Positions 6,784-13,410 of a DNA stretch of 13,410 nucleotides are shown in pieces. Below the pieces are notes generated by a model that was not told the origin of the DNA, made no database searches, and worked only from the letters and a program-made list of their open reading frames with translations. How positions within the stretch are numbered: position 1 is the first letter of the stretch; each line of letters begins with the position of its first letter. The translations under genes were made by a program, and so were the position numbers. This DNA comes from VAZQ01 sp036502925 (GTDB lineage Bacteria > Pseudomonadota > Alphaproteobacteria > Rhizobiales > Xanthobacteraceae). The stretch lies in assembly GCA_036502925.1 (NCBI GenBank), contig DASXXS010000301.1, positions 1 to 13,410 of the forward strand. The letters are read 5' to 3'.

Positions 6784-6848
6784 GAGTGGCGAATAGCGGA
6801 GCCACAATCGACTATTCGCTATTCACCACTCACCACTCACCACTCACT
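6784..6848. repeat. Inverted repeat followed by a 7-bp tandem repeat
   Basis: GAGTGGCGAATAGCG (6784-6798) pairs with CGCTATTCACCACTC (6817-6831) at 14 of 15 positions around an 18-base loop. From 6824 the heptamer CACCACT is repeated three times (6824-6844), followed by a partial unit. It belongs to the 233-base gap between the small secreted protein gene and the ABC ATPase gene. Confidence 0.65.
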
Positions 6849-6898
6849 GTATTCGCCTTGCCCCTGGCAAGCCTCACAGGAAAATCTGCATGGTGTGG

Positions 6899-7444
6899 TC
6901 AGTGGCAGCGCGTAACGCTGACGGTAGCCTCGCCGCCAGTTGCCGACGGAACCTTCTCCGTATCGGTGCGGCAACCTGACTGATAGACCACGACCGGTCT
7001 GGGCCGCTCGGAAGAATTTTCGGTGGGCGGATATTCGGTGGGCGGATAAGCGTATGGGGGGTCCTGATACGGAGCCGCGTAGTCGGATGGATAATAACTC
7101 GTGAAATAAGGCGCGTAGCCCCACCACGGCGAAAAACCAAAGCGACGACGATCCCCGAACCGAGCGAACCGAAAATCTCTCATCCGAAAATCTCTTATGT
7201 GCGCACGAAACTCGCCGGTGTGCGCACGAAACTCGCCGGTGTGCGCACGAAACCCGCCGGTCATCCCATGCGGCAGTGACGTGCGGGCGGAGGGCGATGC
7301 TGCGACGGATGGGCGGACGACGCCCCGCGCCGAAAGCGATGGAGCAGCGATGAGTCCGCCTGATCTCGCCGATGTCTCGACCGGCGCGATCATCGAGCCG
7401 ATGCCGAGAAGAACGATGCTGGCCGCAAACATACGAGAGGTCAT
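6899..7444 (-). CDS. Small secreted protein with FRAHTGE repeats and Tyr/Pro-rich segment, function unknown
   Basis: 181 residues from the ATG at 7442-7444, with GGAG about 9 bases upstream; a GTG immediately before it is the alternative. Residues 1-27 are a signal peptide (MFAASIVLLGIGSMIAP, cleavage near TSA). The exported part has a Ser/Ala-rich stretch and three heptad repeats FRAHTGE/FRAHTGE/FRAHIRD (about 68-88). A basic Arg/Phe stretch (about 85-105) follows, then an aromatic Tyr/Pro segment (SPWWGYAPYFTSYYPSDY; YPPTEYPPTE). The ending is PVVVYQSGCRTDTEKVPS...TRC, with two Cys that could form a disulfide. The same kind of C-terminal Cys motif is familiar from Bradyrhizobium hypothetical proteins, as I recall. 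It has no partner gene with a clear link. Real gene: likely. Function: unknown. Confidence 0.75.
   Translation of the reverse strand: MTSRMFAASIVLLGIGSMIAPVETSARSGGLIAAPSLSARGVVRPSVAASPSARTSLPHGMTGGFRAHTGEFRAHTGEFRAHIRDFRMRDFRFARFGDRRRFGFSPWWGYAPYFTSYYPSDYAAPYQDPPYAYPPTEYPPTENSSERPRPVVVYQSGCRTDTEKVPSATGGEATVSVTRCH
7198..7260. repeat. 21-bp tandem repeat, 3 units, coding
   Basis: TGTGCGCACGAAACTCGCCGG is repeated at 7198, 7219 and 7240, with a single T-to-C change in the third unit. The period keeps frame and encodes seven-residue repeats (FRAHTGE). Near-identity of the units at DNA level points to recent duplication. Each unit also contains the 8-bp palindrome GTGCGCAC. Confidence 0.85.
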
Positions 7445-7678
7445 CACCCCTACTCCATGCCTACGCTATCGGGCCGCATAGAGACAAGGTTAGCACATTC
7501 TTAATGGCGCCAGCAAAGGCCCAATTGGGGCACCTCTGCATGAGGGGGATCTGGCCGGCGGAAGGGTCGTGCGGGCTCTCGGTGTCTCGCGGGGCCGCCG
7601 AATATCAAAGCCGGATAAGCCCCGTTACGGGCCGAAGGCTGCGTCGCGCCGGCCGCATGCCGCGCCCAGGAGCTTGTC

Positions 7679-9136
7679 TTACAGGAAAATCTGGATGGTC
7701 TTGATTTCCGTGTAGCTCAAGAGCTCCTCGAGGCAGCTCTCGCGGCCGACGCCGCTGTTCTTGTACCCGCCGTAGGGCGTGCCCTTGAAGTGGTTGCCGA
7801 CCCCGTTGATCCACACCATCCCGGACTGCACCTTGCGGGCGGCATTGAGCGCGCGCTTGATGTCGTTGGTCCACACCGCGGCGGTCAAGCCGTATTCGAC
7901 CGAATTGGCAAGCTCGATGGTGGCGTCCTCGTCGCGCCAGCTGAACACCGACAGCACCGGCCCGAAAATCTCCTCGCGCGCGATCCGCATCTGCGGATGC
8001 ACGTCGCCGAACACGGTCGGCTCGACCCAGTAGCCGCGCTCGAAATCCTTGCCCGCAGGCCGCTTGCCGCCGACCATCAGCTTGGCGCCATCCTTGACGC
8101 CCGACTGGATCATCGAAGTGACCCGCTCGAGCTGGCGCTTGGAGTTCATCGGCCCCATCTGCGATTTGGGGTCGAGCGGATCGCCGACCTTGATCTCCGC
8201 CACCCGCTCGGTGATGCGGTCGAGCACCTTCTTGTAGAGCTGCTCGTGCAGCATGAGCCGGCTGGTCGAGCCGCAGGACTGTCCGGACCAGGCGAAGTTC
8301 ATGCCGGCGACGGCGGCGTCGGCGACCTTGTCGGGGTCGGCGTCCGGATAGACGATGAACGGATTCTTGCCGCCCAGCTCCAGCGTCAGCGCCTTGATGC
8401 CGGATTCGGCGGCGGCGCGCTGGATCAGCATCCCGGTCGGCACCGAACCGGTGAAAGCGATCCGCTTCACCTTGGGGTGGCGCACGATCGCGTCGCCGGC
8501 CGGCATGCCGTTGCCGGTGACGATATTGACGGTGCCGGGCGGCATGATCTCGCGCGACATTTCGGCGAGGATGGAGGCCGACAGCGAGCTCGTTTCCGGC
8601 GGCTTCACCACCACCGTGTTGCCGGCGATCAGCGGCCCGGCGAGGCCGCGGACCGCAAAGCTGAGCGGATGATTGAATGGCACGATCCGGGCCACCACCC
8701 CATAGGGCTCGCGCACCGTGATGTGGAGATGCTTGGAGCTCGCCGGCACGGTCTCGCCCTTCATCTCGATGGCGAGCCCGGTGTACCATTCGAGCGCCTC
8801 GGCGGCGCCGTCGATGTCGACCTTCATCTTGGTGATGGTGTTGCCGGTATCGGCGACCTCGGTCCGCAGCAGTTCGTCGGCGCGCTCGCGGATGCGCTTG
8901 GCGAGCTTGTGCAGATATTTTCCGCGCTCCTTGATATCGAGCGCGGCCCAGGCCGGCTGGGCCTTCTCGGCGGCGGCCACCGCCTTGTTCACGTCGGCGG
9001 CGTCGCCGGCCGGCACCTCGCCGATCTTCTGCTCGTTCGCCGGGTTGACGGAATCGATCCAATTGTTGGCTTGCCCGGCGACCAGATCGCCGCCGATCAG
9101 CATGTGGGCCTTCATGAGCTGCGCATGCACGTTCAT
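7679..9136 (-). CDS. NAD(P)-dependent aldehyde dehydrogenase (ALDH superfamily)
   Basis: 485 residues, cytoplasmic; it oxidises an aldehyde to the acid. Active-site residues are intact: Asn155 (IVPFNHPL), Lys178 (VVVKPPETS), Glu253 (TLELGGKNP) and the nucleophile Cys288 (SGQSCGSTSRL). EEIFGPVLSV (388-397) and the C-terminal PYGGYKNSGVGRE (454-466) are also family marks. Overall it resembles betaine-aldehyde and related broad ALDHs (the AFTGSVPTG and GKNPF patterns), but the substrate is not fixed by sequence. The ATG at 9134-9136 has GGGGAG 8 bases upstream; a GTG nine bases earlier sits on top of that site and is rejected. The nearest same-strand upstream gene (GlcG/HbpS-like) ends 281 bases away across a repeat-filled gap, so a shared operon is possible but not shown. 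Confidence 0.95.
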   Translation of the reverse strand: MNVHAQLMKAHMLIGGDLVAGQANNWIDSVNPANEQKIGEVPAGDAADVNKAVAAAEKAQPAWAALDIKERGKYLHKLAKRIRERADELLRTEVADTGNTITKMKVDIDGAAEALEWYTGLAIEMKGETVPASSKHLHITVREPYGVVARIVPFNHPLSFAVRGLAGPLIAGNTVVVKPPETSSLSASILAEMSREIMPPGTVNIVTGNGMPAGDAIVRHPKVKRIAFTGSVPTGMLIQRAAAESGIKALTLELGGKNPFIVYPDADPDKVADAAVAGMNFAWSGQSCGSTSRLMLHEQLYKKVLDRITERVAEIKVGDPLDPKSQMGPMNSKRQLERVTSMIQSGVKDGAKLMVGGKRPAGKDFERGYWVEPTVFGDVHPQMRIAREEIFGPVLSVFSWRDEDATIELANSVEYGLTAAVWTNDIKRALNAARKVQSGMVWINGVGNHFKGTPYGGYKNSGVGRESCLEELLSYTEIKTIQIFL

Positions 9137-9246
9137 GTATGACACTCCCCGGATGGGCCGCTGCCCGCCTCTTTGTTCATCGTATCTCTATCGAGGAAGG
9201 TGGCGCGCGACAAGCGGGCGGCGCCGCGGACTGCGACTCTCGCCCG

Positions 9247-9318
9247 CTCGTTCCCGCGTCCGCGGGGACCCAGCCTTTGCCCATTGCGAGTCTGGATTCC
9301 CGCGTCCGCGGGAATGAG
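9247..9318. repeat. Head-to-head pair of 27-bp palindromic units
   Basis: Unit 1 (9247-9273) and unit 2 (9292-9318) lie in opposite orientation, 18 bases apart. Unit 2 has the stem ATTCCCGCG/CGCGGGAAT; unit 1 has GTTCCCGCG/CGCGGGGAC, with one G-T wobble. An A-T pair in one corresponds to a G-C pair in the other. Half of a third copy (CTGGGTCCCCGC) is at 13255-13266. Confidence 0.8.
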
Positions 9319-9374
9319 CGGATGTGGCAATTCTTTCACACGTCCGTAGGCGAGGACCGTTTCAAACGCCGAAA

Positions 9375-9408
9375 TCTGGAACGGTCCCGGCTCAAGGCCG
9401 GGACAAGT
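9375..9408. repeat. GTCCCGGC-family hairpin, uninterrupted copy
   Basis: GTCCCGGC (9384-9391), a short loop, then GCCGGGAC (9397-9404), flanked by TCTGGAACG on one side and AAGT on the other. This is the same flanked sequence that surrounds the nested unit at 352-417. It lies 10-34 bases past the stop of the minus-strand GlcG/HbpS gene, so it may form an end-of-transcript hairpin; no U-tract follows. Confidence 0.75.
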
Positions 9409-9417
9409 GAGCACCCT

Positions 9418-9831
9418 TCACCGCTTTGGCTTTTCACTGCCCAGGGCATCGGCGCCGGCCTGCGCCACCGGCTCATCGTTCTCGCCGATGCCGGAGACGC
9501 CGACGCCGCCGATGCACTCCTGCTGGTGGATGATCGGGATGCCGCCCGGCACGCCGAGACAGTTGGGAACCGCCAGGAATCCCGGCCGTTCCGCCACCCG
9601 CTTGGCGAAGGCCGAGCTCGGCCGCTCGCGCAACGCCGCGGTGCGCGCCTTCAACGTCGCCATCTCGACCGTGTTCGGCCCGTTGCGGTCCGGCCGCTCG
9701 AGATAGAGGAGATGCCCGCCGGCATCGACGACGGCCACCGTCGGCTCCATCTTCTTGGCGGCGCCGGCTTTCCGGCAGGCCGCCACCATCTTGTGCGCGT
9801 CGTCGAGCGTCAGGCATGGCTTGCTACGCAT
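9418..9831 (-). CDS. GlcG/HbpS family (haem-degrading domain-like) protein
   Basis: 137 residues. The pattern is that of the GlcG/HbpS (Pfam Haem_degrading) family: LTLDDAHKMVAACRKAG at the start, then VAVVDAGGHLLYLERPD (33-49), TLKARTAAL (59-67), PGGIPIIH (95-102) and GGVGVSGIGENDEPVAQAG (108-126). Members bind haem or cobalamin, or stand beside diol, glycolate or aromatic catabolic genes with unclear roles. No signal peptide is visible, unlike the secreted HbpS type. The ATG at 9829-9831 has GGAGAA about 5 bases upstream. The frame is open further 5' (to about 10014), but that would run into the divergent protease gene. It could be co-transcribed with the aldehyde dehydrogenase downstream. 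Family confident; role uncertain. Confidence 0.88.
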   Translation of the reverse strand: MRSKPCLTLDDAHKMVAACRKAGAAKKMEPTVAVVDAGGHLLYLERPDRNGPNTVEMATLKARTAALRERPSSAFAKRVAERPGFLAVPNCLGVPGGIPIIHQQECIGGVGVSGIGENDEPVAQAGADALGSEKPKR

Positions 9832-9942
9832 CTGGTTCTCCGGTCGCTGCGAACTTATGGCTGAAACAACGCCGCAGCCGCTGAACTCTGCCAACAATCG
9901 GATGGAGATTCCAGGTAATCGCCGTCGCCCAGACGCAAAGTC

Positions 9943-9956
9943 GGCGCAATTGCGCC
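9943..9956. promoter_or_regulatory. Perfect 14-bp palindrome upstream of the protease gene
   Basis: GGCGCAATTGCGCC is fully self-complementary and lies 25 bases before the protease start, in the 150-base gap between two divergent genes. Its place and symmetry suit an operator for a dimeric regulator. No recognisable -35/-10 pair was found, so this is tentative. Confidence 0.3.
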
Positions 9957-9981
9957 CTAACGGCTGGCGCGGGGAGAATTC

Positions 9982-11778
9982 ATGCATCCGGGTGCGAGCA
10001 CAAGGCCAGACCAACGACCAGGCCGCAAGGCTCCGATCGGTCCGCTGCTATTGCTGGCGCTGACGTTTGCGGCGGTCGCTCCGAGCATGACCGGCGAGGC
10101 TCTGGCGTTCGATCGCTGGAAGCACCCGCGTGCCGGCGCGGGCCAGTTTCGTGCGTTCCGGGCAGGACCGAACGCTGCTGCGCCAGGCGCCGTCAGGTCG
10201 CGGGAGGCCGTGCCCGACCAAGGCCGCGAGACGATCGGCACCATCCCGGCCGAGGGCCGCCCGCTCGAAGTGAATCGCCCAGCCGCAAACGCTGCCGAAC
10301 GCGGCCCGCAGTTGCAGCGTCTCGATGCCGATCCGGCCGCGCGCGGCCCGGCGGAATTGCAACGTCAAACACCGGCTTCCCTCACCCAAAACGCAGCTCG
10401 ACGCGAGCCGCTTCAACGCGGTCAAGCGGCGGACGGCTTCGCGCGCCGCGCGCTCGCCGATCGCGGCTTGCAGGGGCCGGGCCGGTTCGGGCGCGGCCCG
10501 CTGGCGGGACGGTTGCAGCCCAGACCCTTCGCCGGAGCGATCGCGCGCCGGCCGATGATCGGCGAGCGCGGCTTCACCGGCGTGCCGCCGGCGGGCGAGA
10601 CCCGCTTCCTGACCAACGAGATGGTGTTCCACGTTCCCTCCAACGTGTCGCCGCAAGCCGTCGACAATGCCGCGCGCCGGCTCGGCCTGAGCACCGTGGC
10701 TTCGCAAAGCTTCACTCTGTCGGGCGGAACGCTGTTTCGTTTCCGGATCACCGACGGCCGGCCGGTCGCCGACGTGATCCGCGCGCTCGAATCCGAAAAC
10801 ATCGGCGTCGCCCAGCCGAACTACGTGTTCAGGCTGCAGCAGGACGCGACGCTGGCGGGGCGCAGCACGGGTGGCGATCCTTCGCAATACGTGGTGGACA
10901 AGCTGCGCCTGCTCGACGTCCACCACATCGCCACCGGCAGCAATGTGCTGGTCGCGGTGATCGACTCGGAGATCGACGGCAAGCATCCCGAGCTCGCCGG
11001 CACGGTGGTCGATGAGTTCGACGCCATCGGCAATCATGACAAGCCGCACGTCCACGGCACCGGGATGGCGGGCGCGATCGCGGCGCATCGCCGGCTGATC
11101 GGCGTCGCGCCCGGCGTCCGCCTGCTCGCCATTCACGCTTTCTCTTCGAGCGGCACGGATTCGGCGCAGGCCACCAGCGAGCACATCCTCATGGGCATCG
11201 ATTGGGCCATCCGGAAGGGCGCGCGCGTCATCAATATGAGCTTTGCCGGGCCCGATGATCCCATGCTCCAGCTCGCGCTGCAGAGGGCGCACGACAAGGG
11301 CGTGGTGCTGATCGCGGCGGCCGGCAATCTGGGGGCGAAGTCGCCACCGCTCTATCCGGCCGCCGATCCCAACGTGATCGCGGTGACGGCGACCGACGCC
11401 AAGGACCAGCTGTTGGCGCAGGCCAACCAGGGTCCCTATGTGGCGCTCGCGGCGCCCGGCGTCGATGTCCTGGAACCCGCCCCCAATGGCGGCTTCCAGA
11501 AGACGACCGGCACCTCGGTGGCGGCCGCCCATGTCAGCGGCATCGTGGCGCTGATGCTCGACCGCGACCCCAGCCTCGACGCCGCCGCCGTGCGCGACAT
11601 TTTGACATCGAGCGCCAGGCATCACGCGCCCAACGGGCGCGACGATCAATTCGGCTGGGGCCTGGTCGATCCCTATCGGGCCCTCACGGCCCCCGACCCC
11701 AGGGTGGCGCGGGATCGCTCCCATGATTTGGTCACTCCCTCCGGCGCCGTAATTCCGCGGCCGATGTCGGCGCGCTAG
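9982..11778 (+). CDS. Secreted S8 (subtilisin-like) serine protease
   Basis: 598 residues. The signal peptide is residues 1-42 (PLLLLALTFAAVAPS core, then TGEALAFDR). A long Arg/Ala/Pro/Gln-rich, probably disordered region follows (about 45-200), then a propeptide-like domain (about 207-285, ending IGVAQPNYVFRLQ as in I9-type inhibitors). The S8 catalytic domain is about 305-570. The triad is present: Asp328 (VAVIDSEID), His358 (HVHGTGMAG) and Ser512 (GTSVAAAHVSG), with the oxyanion Asn449 (AAAGNLG). Two motif positions are unusual: SEID where TGI/TGV is common after Asp, and HGTGMAG for HGTHVAG. The start ATG has GGGGAG 5 bases upstream. No C-terminal anchor or autotransporter domain follows. 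Expected to act in the periplasm or outside the cell. Substrate unknown. Confidence 0.93.
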   Translation: MHPGASTRPDQRPGRKAPIGPLLLLALTFAAVAPSMTGEALAFDRWKHPRAGAGQFRAFRAGPNAAAPGAVRSREAVPDQGRETIGTIPAEGRPLEVNRPAANAAERGPQLQRLDADPAARGPAELQRQTPASLTQNAARREPLQRGQAADGFARRALADRGLQGPGRFGRGPLAGRLQPRPFAGAIARRPMIGERGFTGVPPAGETRFLTNEMVFHVPSNVSPQAVDNAARRLGLSTVASQSFTLSGGTLFRFRITDGRPVADVIRALESENIGVAQPNYVFRLQQDATLAGRSTGGDPSQYVVDKLRLLDVHHIATGSNVLVAVIDSEIDGKHPELAGTVVDEFDAIGNHDKPHVHGTGMAGAIAAHRRLIGVAPGVRLLAIHAFSSSGTDSAQATSEHILMGIDWAIRKGARVINMSFAGPDDPMLQLALQRAHDKGVVLIAAAGNLGAKSPPLYPAADPNVIAVTATDAKDQLLAQANQGPYVALAAPGVDVLEPAPNGGFQKTTGTSVAAAHVSGIVALMLDRDPSLDAAAVRDILTSSARHHAPNGRDDQFGWGLVDPYRALTAPDPRVARDRSHDLVTPSGAVIPRPMSAR

Positions 11779-11964
11779 CGCTATTTTCAGGAAGAACAGG
11801 CCGGGCTCGCGGCAAGTTACCGGCCAGCAGCAGCCATTGGGGCGAGCGCGCCCGCATTCGGCGATTAACGCGCGGGTCAGCAAATGAGTCAAAGCTGGTT
11901 GCGGCAGCAACAAATGCCTATATGAAAGTCGATCAAAGACGACCCTGATCGGAAGGATAGAAGC

Positions 11965-12984
11965 ATGATGTCGACCCGTCTCTGCGCGCTCGCGCTCGCG
12001 ATATTAGGGATAGCAGGCTGCTGCGTGCCGGGCGCGGCCCAGACCGCCAATGATTTCTACAAGGGCAAGCAGCTGAGCGTGATGATCGGCTATGGGGTCG
12101 GCGGCTCGGACGATCTGTGGGCCCGCATCATCGCGCGGCATATCGGCGATCATATTCCGGGCCATCCGACCGTGGTGCCGGTCAATGCCCCGGGCGCCGG
12201 CAGCCTGCTCTTGGCCAACCAGATCACCAACACGCAGCCCAAGGACGGGACCGTCATCGGTCTCATCAATCGCGGCATTCCGTTCGAGCCGCTGCTCGGC
12301 GGCAGCAGCGTTCGCTTCGATCCGCTGAAATTGAACTTCGTCGGCAGCCCGGACCGCGACACCGCGGTGTGCGCGGCCAATAAGAACGCCGCGGTGAAGA
12401 CCGTGCAGGACCTTTACACGCAGGAACTGATCGTCGGCGCCACCGGCTCGGGCGCCGACACCGAAGTCTATCCGAGCTTCCTGAAGAACCTGCTGGACAT
12501 GAAGTTCAAGATCATTTCCGGCTATCCGGGATCGCGCGAGATCAACCTGGCGATCGAGCGCGGCGAGGTGCAGGGCATCTGCGTGAGCTACGACACGATC
12601 GCGCGCGAGAACATTTTCAAGAACGGCACCGTCCATGTGCTGTTCCAGGCCGCCCTGAAGCCCGATCCGCGGCTCGATGGAATCCCGTTCGCCGCCGACT
12701 TGGCCAAGACCGATCAGCAGCGCCAGGCGCTGGCGCTGTTCCTGGCGCGCACCAATGTGGGCCGGCCCTTCATCGCCCCGCCGGGCGTGCCGCAGGAGCG
12801 GCTGGCGATCCTGCGCACAGCGTTCGCGCAGACCATGCAGGACCCCGGCCTGGTGCAGGAGGCCGAGAGCTCGGGCCTGCATCCGCTCTACATCTCTCCC
12901 GACGAGCTGCAGAAATTCGTCGGCGACGCCTACAAGATGTCGCCCGACGTCGTGGCGCTCACCAAGAAGGCCATGGGGCGCTAG
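11965..12984 (+). CDS. Bug/TctC-family tripartite tricarboxylate transporter receptor
   Basis: 339 residues, periplasmic. Residues 1-26 are a signal peptide (LCALALAILGIAGCC...GAAQ); IAGC at 16-19 also fits a lipobox, so it may be a lipoprotein. The mature protein shows the Bug pattern: DFYKGKQLSVMIGYGVGGSD (about 30-49), ARIIARHIGDHIPGHP (about 53-68), VPVNAPGAGSLLLAN (about 71-85), TQPKDGTVIGL (about 90-100) and FIAPPGVPQERLAILRTAF (about 271-289). Bug proteins bind carboxylates or amides for TctAB-type transporters, and many genomes have far more receptors than transporters. No TctA or TctB gene is present here, so it is an orphan in this window. The first ATG (11965) has GGAAGGAT upstream; an ATG three bases later is equally possible. 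The 186 bases before it lack a recognisable promoter. Confidence 0.93.
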   Translation: MMSTRLCALALAILGIAGCCVPGAAQTANDFYKGKQLSVMIGYGVGGSDDLWARIIARHIGDHIPGHPTVVPVNAPGAGSLLLANQITNTQPKDGTVIGLINRGIPFEPLLGGSSVRFDPLKLNFVGSPDRDTAVCAANKNAAVKTVQDLYTQELIVGATGSGADTEVYPSFLKNLLDMKFKIISGYPGSREINLAIERGEVQGICVSYDTIARENIFKNGTVHVLFQAALKPDPRLDGIPFAADLAKTDQQRQALALFLARTNVGRPFIAPPGVPQERLAILRTAFAQTMQDPGLVQEAESSGLHPLYISPDELQKFVGDAYKMSPDVVALTKKAMGR

Positions 12985-13338
12985 GGTAGTTGCTGCGATT
13001 GCCGAGCAGCGCGGCTTCCCTCGCCCCGCGTGCGGGGAGAGGGCAGCTCGCGCCGAGCGAAAACCAGATCTCGGCCCGGTGAGGGGGCGCTTCCACAAGC
13101 TCAGACTCGCGGAGCCGCCCCCTCATCCCGACCTTCTCCATAGCCCGTCGCAGACGGGCGTAAACGCCCTGATGGCACGCGGGGAGAAGGAGACCGCAGT
13201 GCGACGCGTCCACGCGTTACCGCGCAAGCGCGACCCTGGTTTTTTCGAAGAAGACTGGGTCCCCGCTTTCGAGCCTGTGAAGAAATTGGCTCCGCGCCCA
13301 GGCTGTGATTCACTTTCGTTACAACGCGAGGTGATTCG
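12985..13338. other. Gene-free stretch with composite repeat and IS boundary
   Basis: These 354 bases follow the Bug gene and precede the partial transposase. They hold a composite palindromic repeat (13010-13195), half of a 27-bp palindromic unit (13255-13266), and presumably the left end of the insertion sequence, somewhere within about 13267-13338. Open frames on the minus strand across 12959-13313 are translations of repeats. Confidence 0.65.
13010..13195. repeat. Composite palindromic repeat, copy 2, with nested 37-bp unit
   Basis: First hairpin: CCCCGC/GCGGGG within 13023-13037. A wider stem follows, TGAGGGGGC (13080-13088) with GCCCCCTCA (13117-13125), a perfect 9 bp. The third part is CCTTCTCC (13132-13139) pairing with GGAGAAGG (13183-13190), with a 37-bp unit (13139-13175) in its loop. 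Within that unit GCCCGTC (13143-13149) can pair with GACGGGC (13153-13159), and GGGCGT (13156-13161) can instead pair with ACGCCC (13164-13169). The plan matches copy 1 at 2170-2380. Confidence 0.8.
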
Positions 13339-13410
13339 ATGGCGAGCGAGGCGCGGTTTATTCAGGCGGATCGGGCTCAGACGCGATGGGACTTCGTTGA
13401 TTTGGAAGCG
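13339..13410 (+). CDS. Transposase N-terminus (IS1182-type), truncated by the window end
   Basis: Twenty-four codons from the ATG at 13339, with GAGGTG about 5 bases upstream; the frame is open to the last base. The visible N-terminus, MASEARFIQADRAQTR followed by WDFVDLEA, matches from memory the start of IS1182-family (DUF772-containing) transposases common in rhizobial genomes, which continue with an LPEDHRAR-type motif. Codon use is a little less GC-rich than the neighbours (TTT ATT, GAT TTG), as expected of a mobile gene. Only the first ~5% of the protein is visible, so the family call is provisional. Confidence 0.6.
   Translation, partial: MASEARFIQADRAQTRWDFVDLEA

Noticed and set aside
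7198..7260. CRISPR-like short repeats
   Set aside because: The 21-bp units are directly adjacent without spacers, lie in frame within a gene, and encode heptads.
7790..9142. 450-codon open frame on the plus strand opposite the aldehyde dehydrogenase
   Set aside because: Antisense shadow of a complete aldehyde dehydrogenase with all catalytic residues.
10048..11913. 621-codon open frame on the minus strand opposite the S8 protease
   Set aside because: The plus strand carries an intact catalytic triad and signal peptide; the minus frame is Arg/His/Gly-rich low-quality sequence.
11899..11924. Sigma-70 type promoter before the Bug gene (TTGCGG ... TATATG)
   Set aside because: The spacing is only 14 bases and the boxes are poor; not enough to call.
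12004..13098. 364-codon open frame on the minus strand opposite the Bug receptor
   Set aside because: Antisense shadow; it also runs into the intergenic repeat.

Overview
The window is GC-rich, densely coded DNA that looks like an alphaproteobacterial chromosome of the Bradyrhizobium/Rhodopseudomonas type (Hyphomicrobiales). The reasons are the proteins (an Ldh-family oxidoreductase, a GlcG/HbpS-like protein, a Bug receptor, small Tyr/Pro-rich secreted proteins, an apparent IS1182-type transposase) and the many short palindromic repeats between genes. The taxon is an inference; no rRNA or tRNA gene is present.

Layout. Every gene from 1 to 9831 lies on the minus strand: a truncated secreted Pro/Tyr-rich protein (1-180); a TIGR02444-type protein and an Ldh2-family oxidoreductase (451-2088); then, in transcription order, an ABC transporter ATPase, permease and periplasmic binding protein followed by an M24 'pita-bread' protein (6665 down to 2433). 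Upstream of these are a small secreted protein with tandem repeats (6899-7444), an aldehyde dehydrogenase (7679-9136) and a GlcG/HbpS-family protein (9418-9831). From 9982 the genes are on the plus strand: a secreted S8 (subtilisin-like) protease, an orphan Bug/TctC-type solute receptor, and the first 24 codons of a transposase that runs off the window.

How the genes may work together. ATPase and permease overlap by 4 bases, and the binding protein and the M24 gene are 9 bases apart with the M24 ribosome site over the binding-protein stop codon, so uptake and an enzyme on the imported compound look coupled. The M24 protein has replaced three of the five metal ligands of its family (Glu287, Gln298 and Gly409 stand where Asp, Asp and Glu are usual). 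It is therefore probably not an ordinary Xaa-Pro peptidase, and the cluster may serve uptake and processing of an unidentified, perhaps nitrogen-containing, small molecule. The nearby Ldh-type oxidoreductase and the aldehyde dehydrogenase could act later in such a pathway, but that is inference.

The strongest unexplained signal is in the intergenic DNA. At least four families of palindromic repeats are present, several as head-to-head pairs. Copies within the window differ mainly by paired changes that keep the stems intact. A 37-bp unit with three mutually complementary segments occurs at 363-399 and 13139-13175; the three segments change together, and each copy sits inside the loop of a different larger palindrome. 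This points to nested miniature elements kept for their folded structure.
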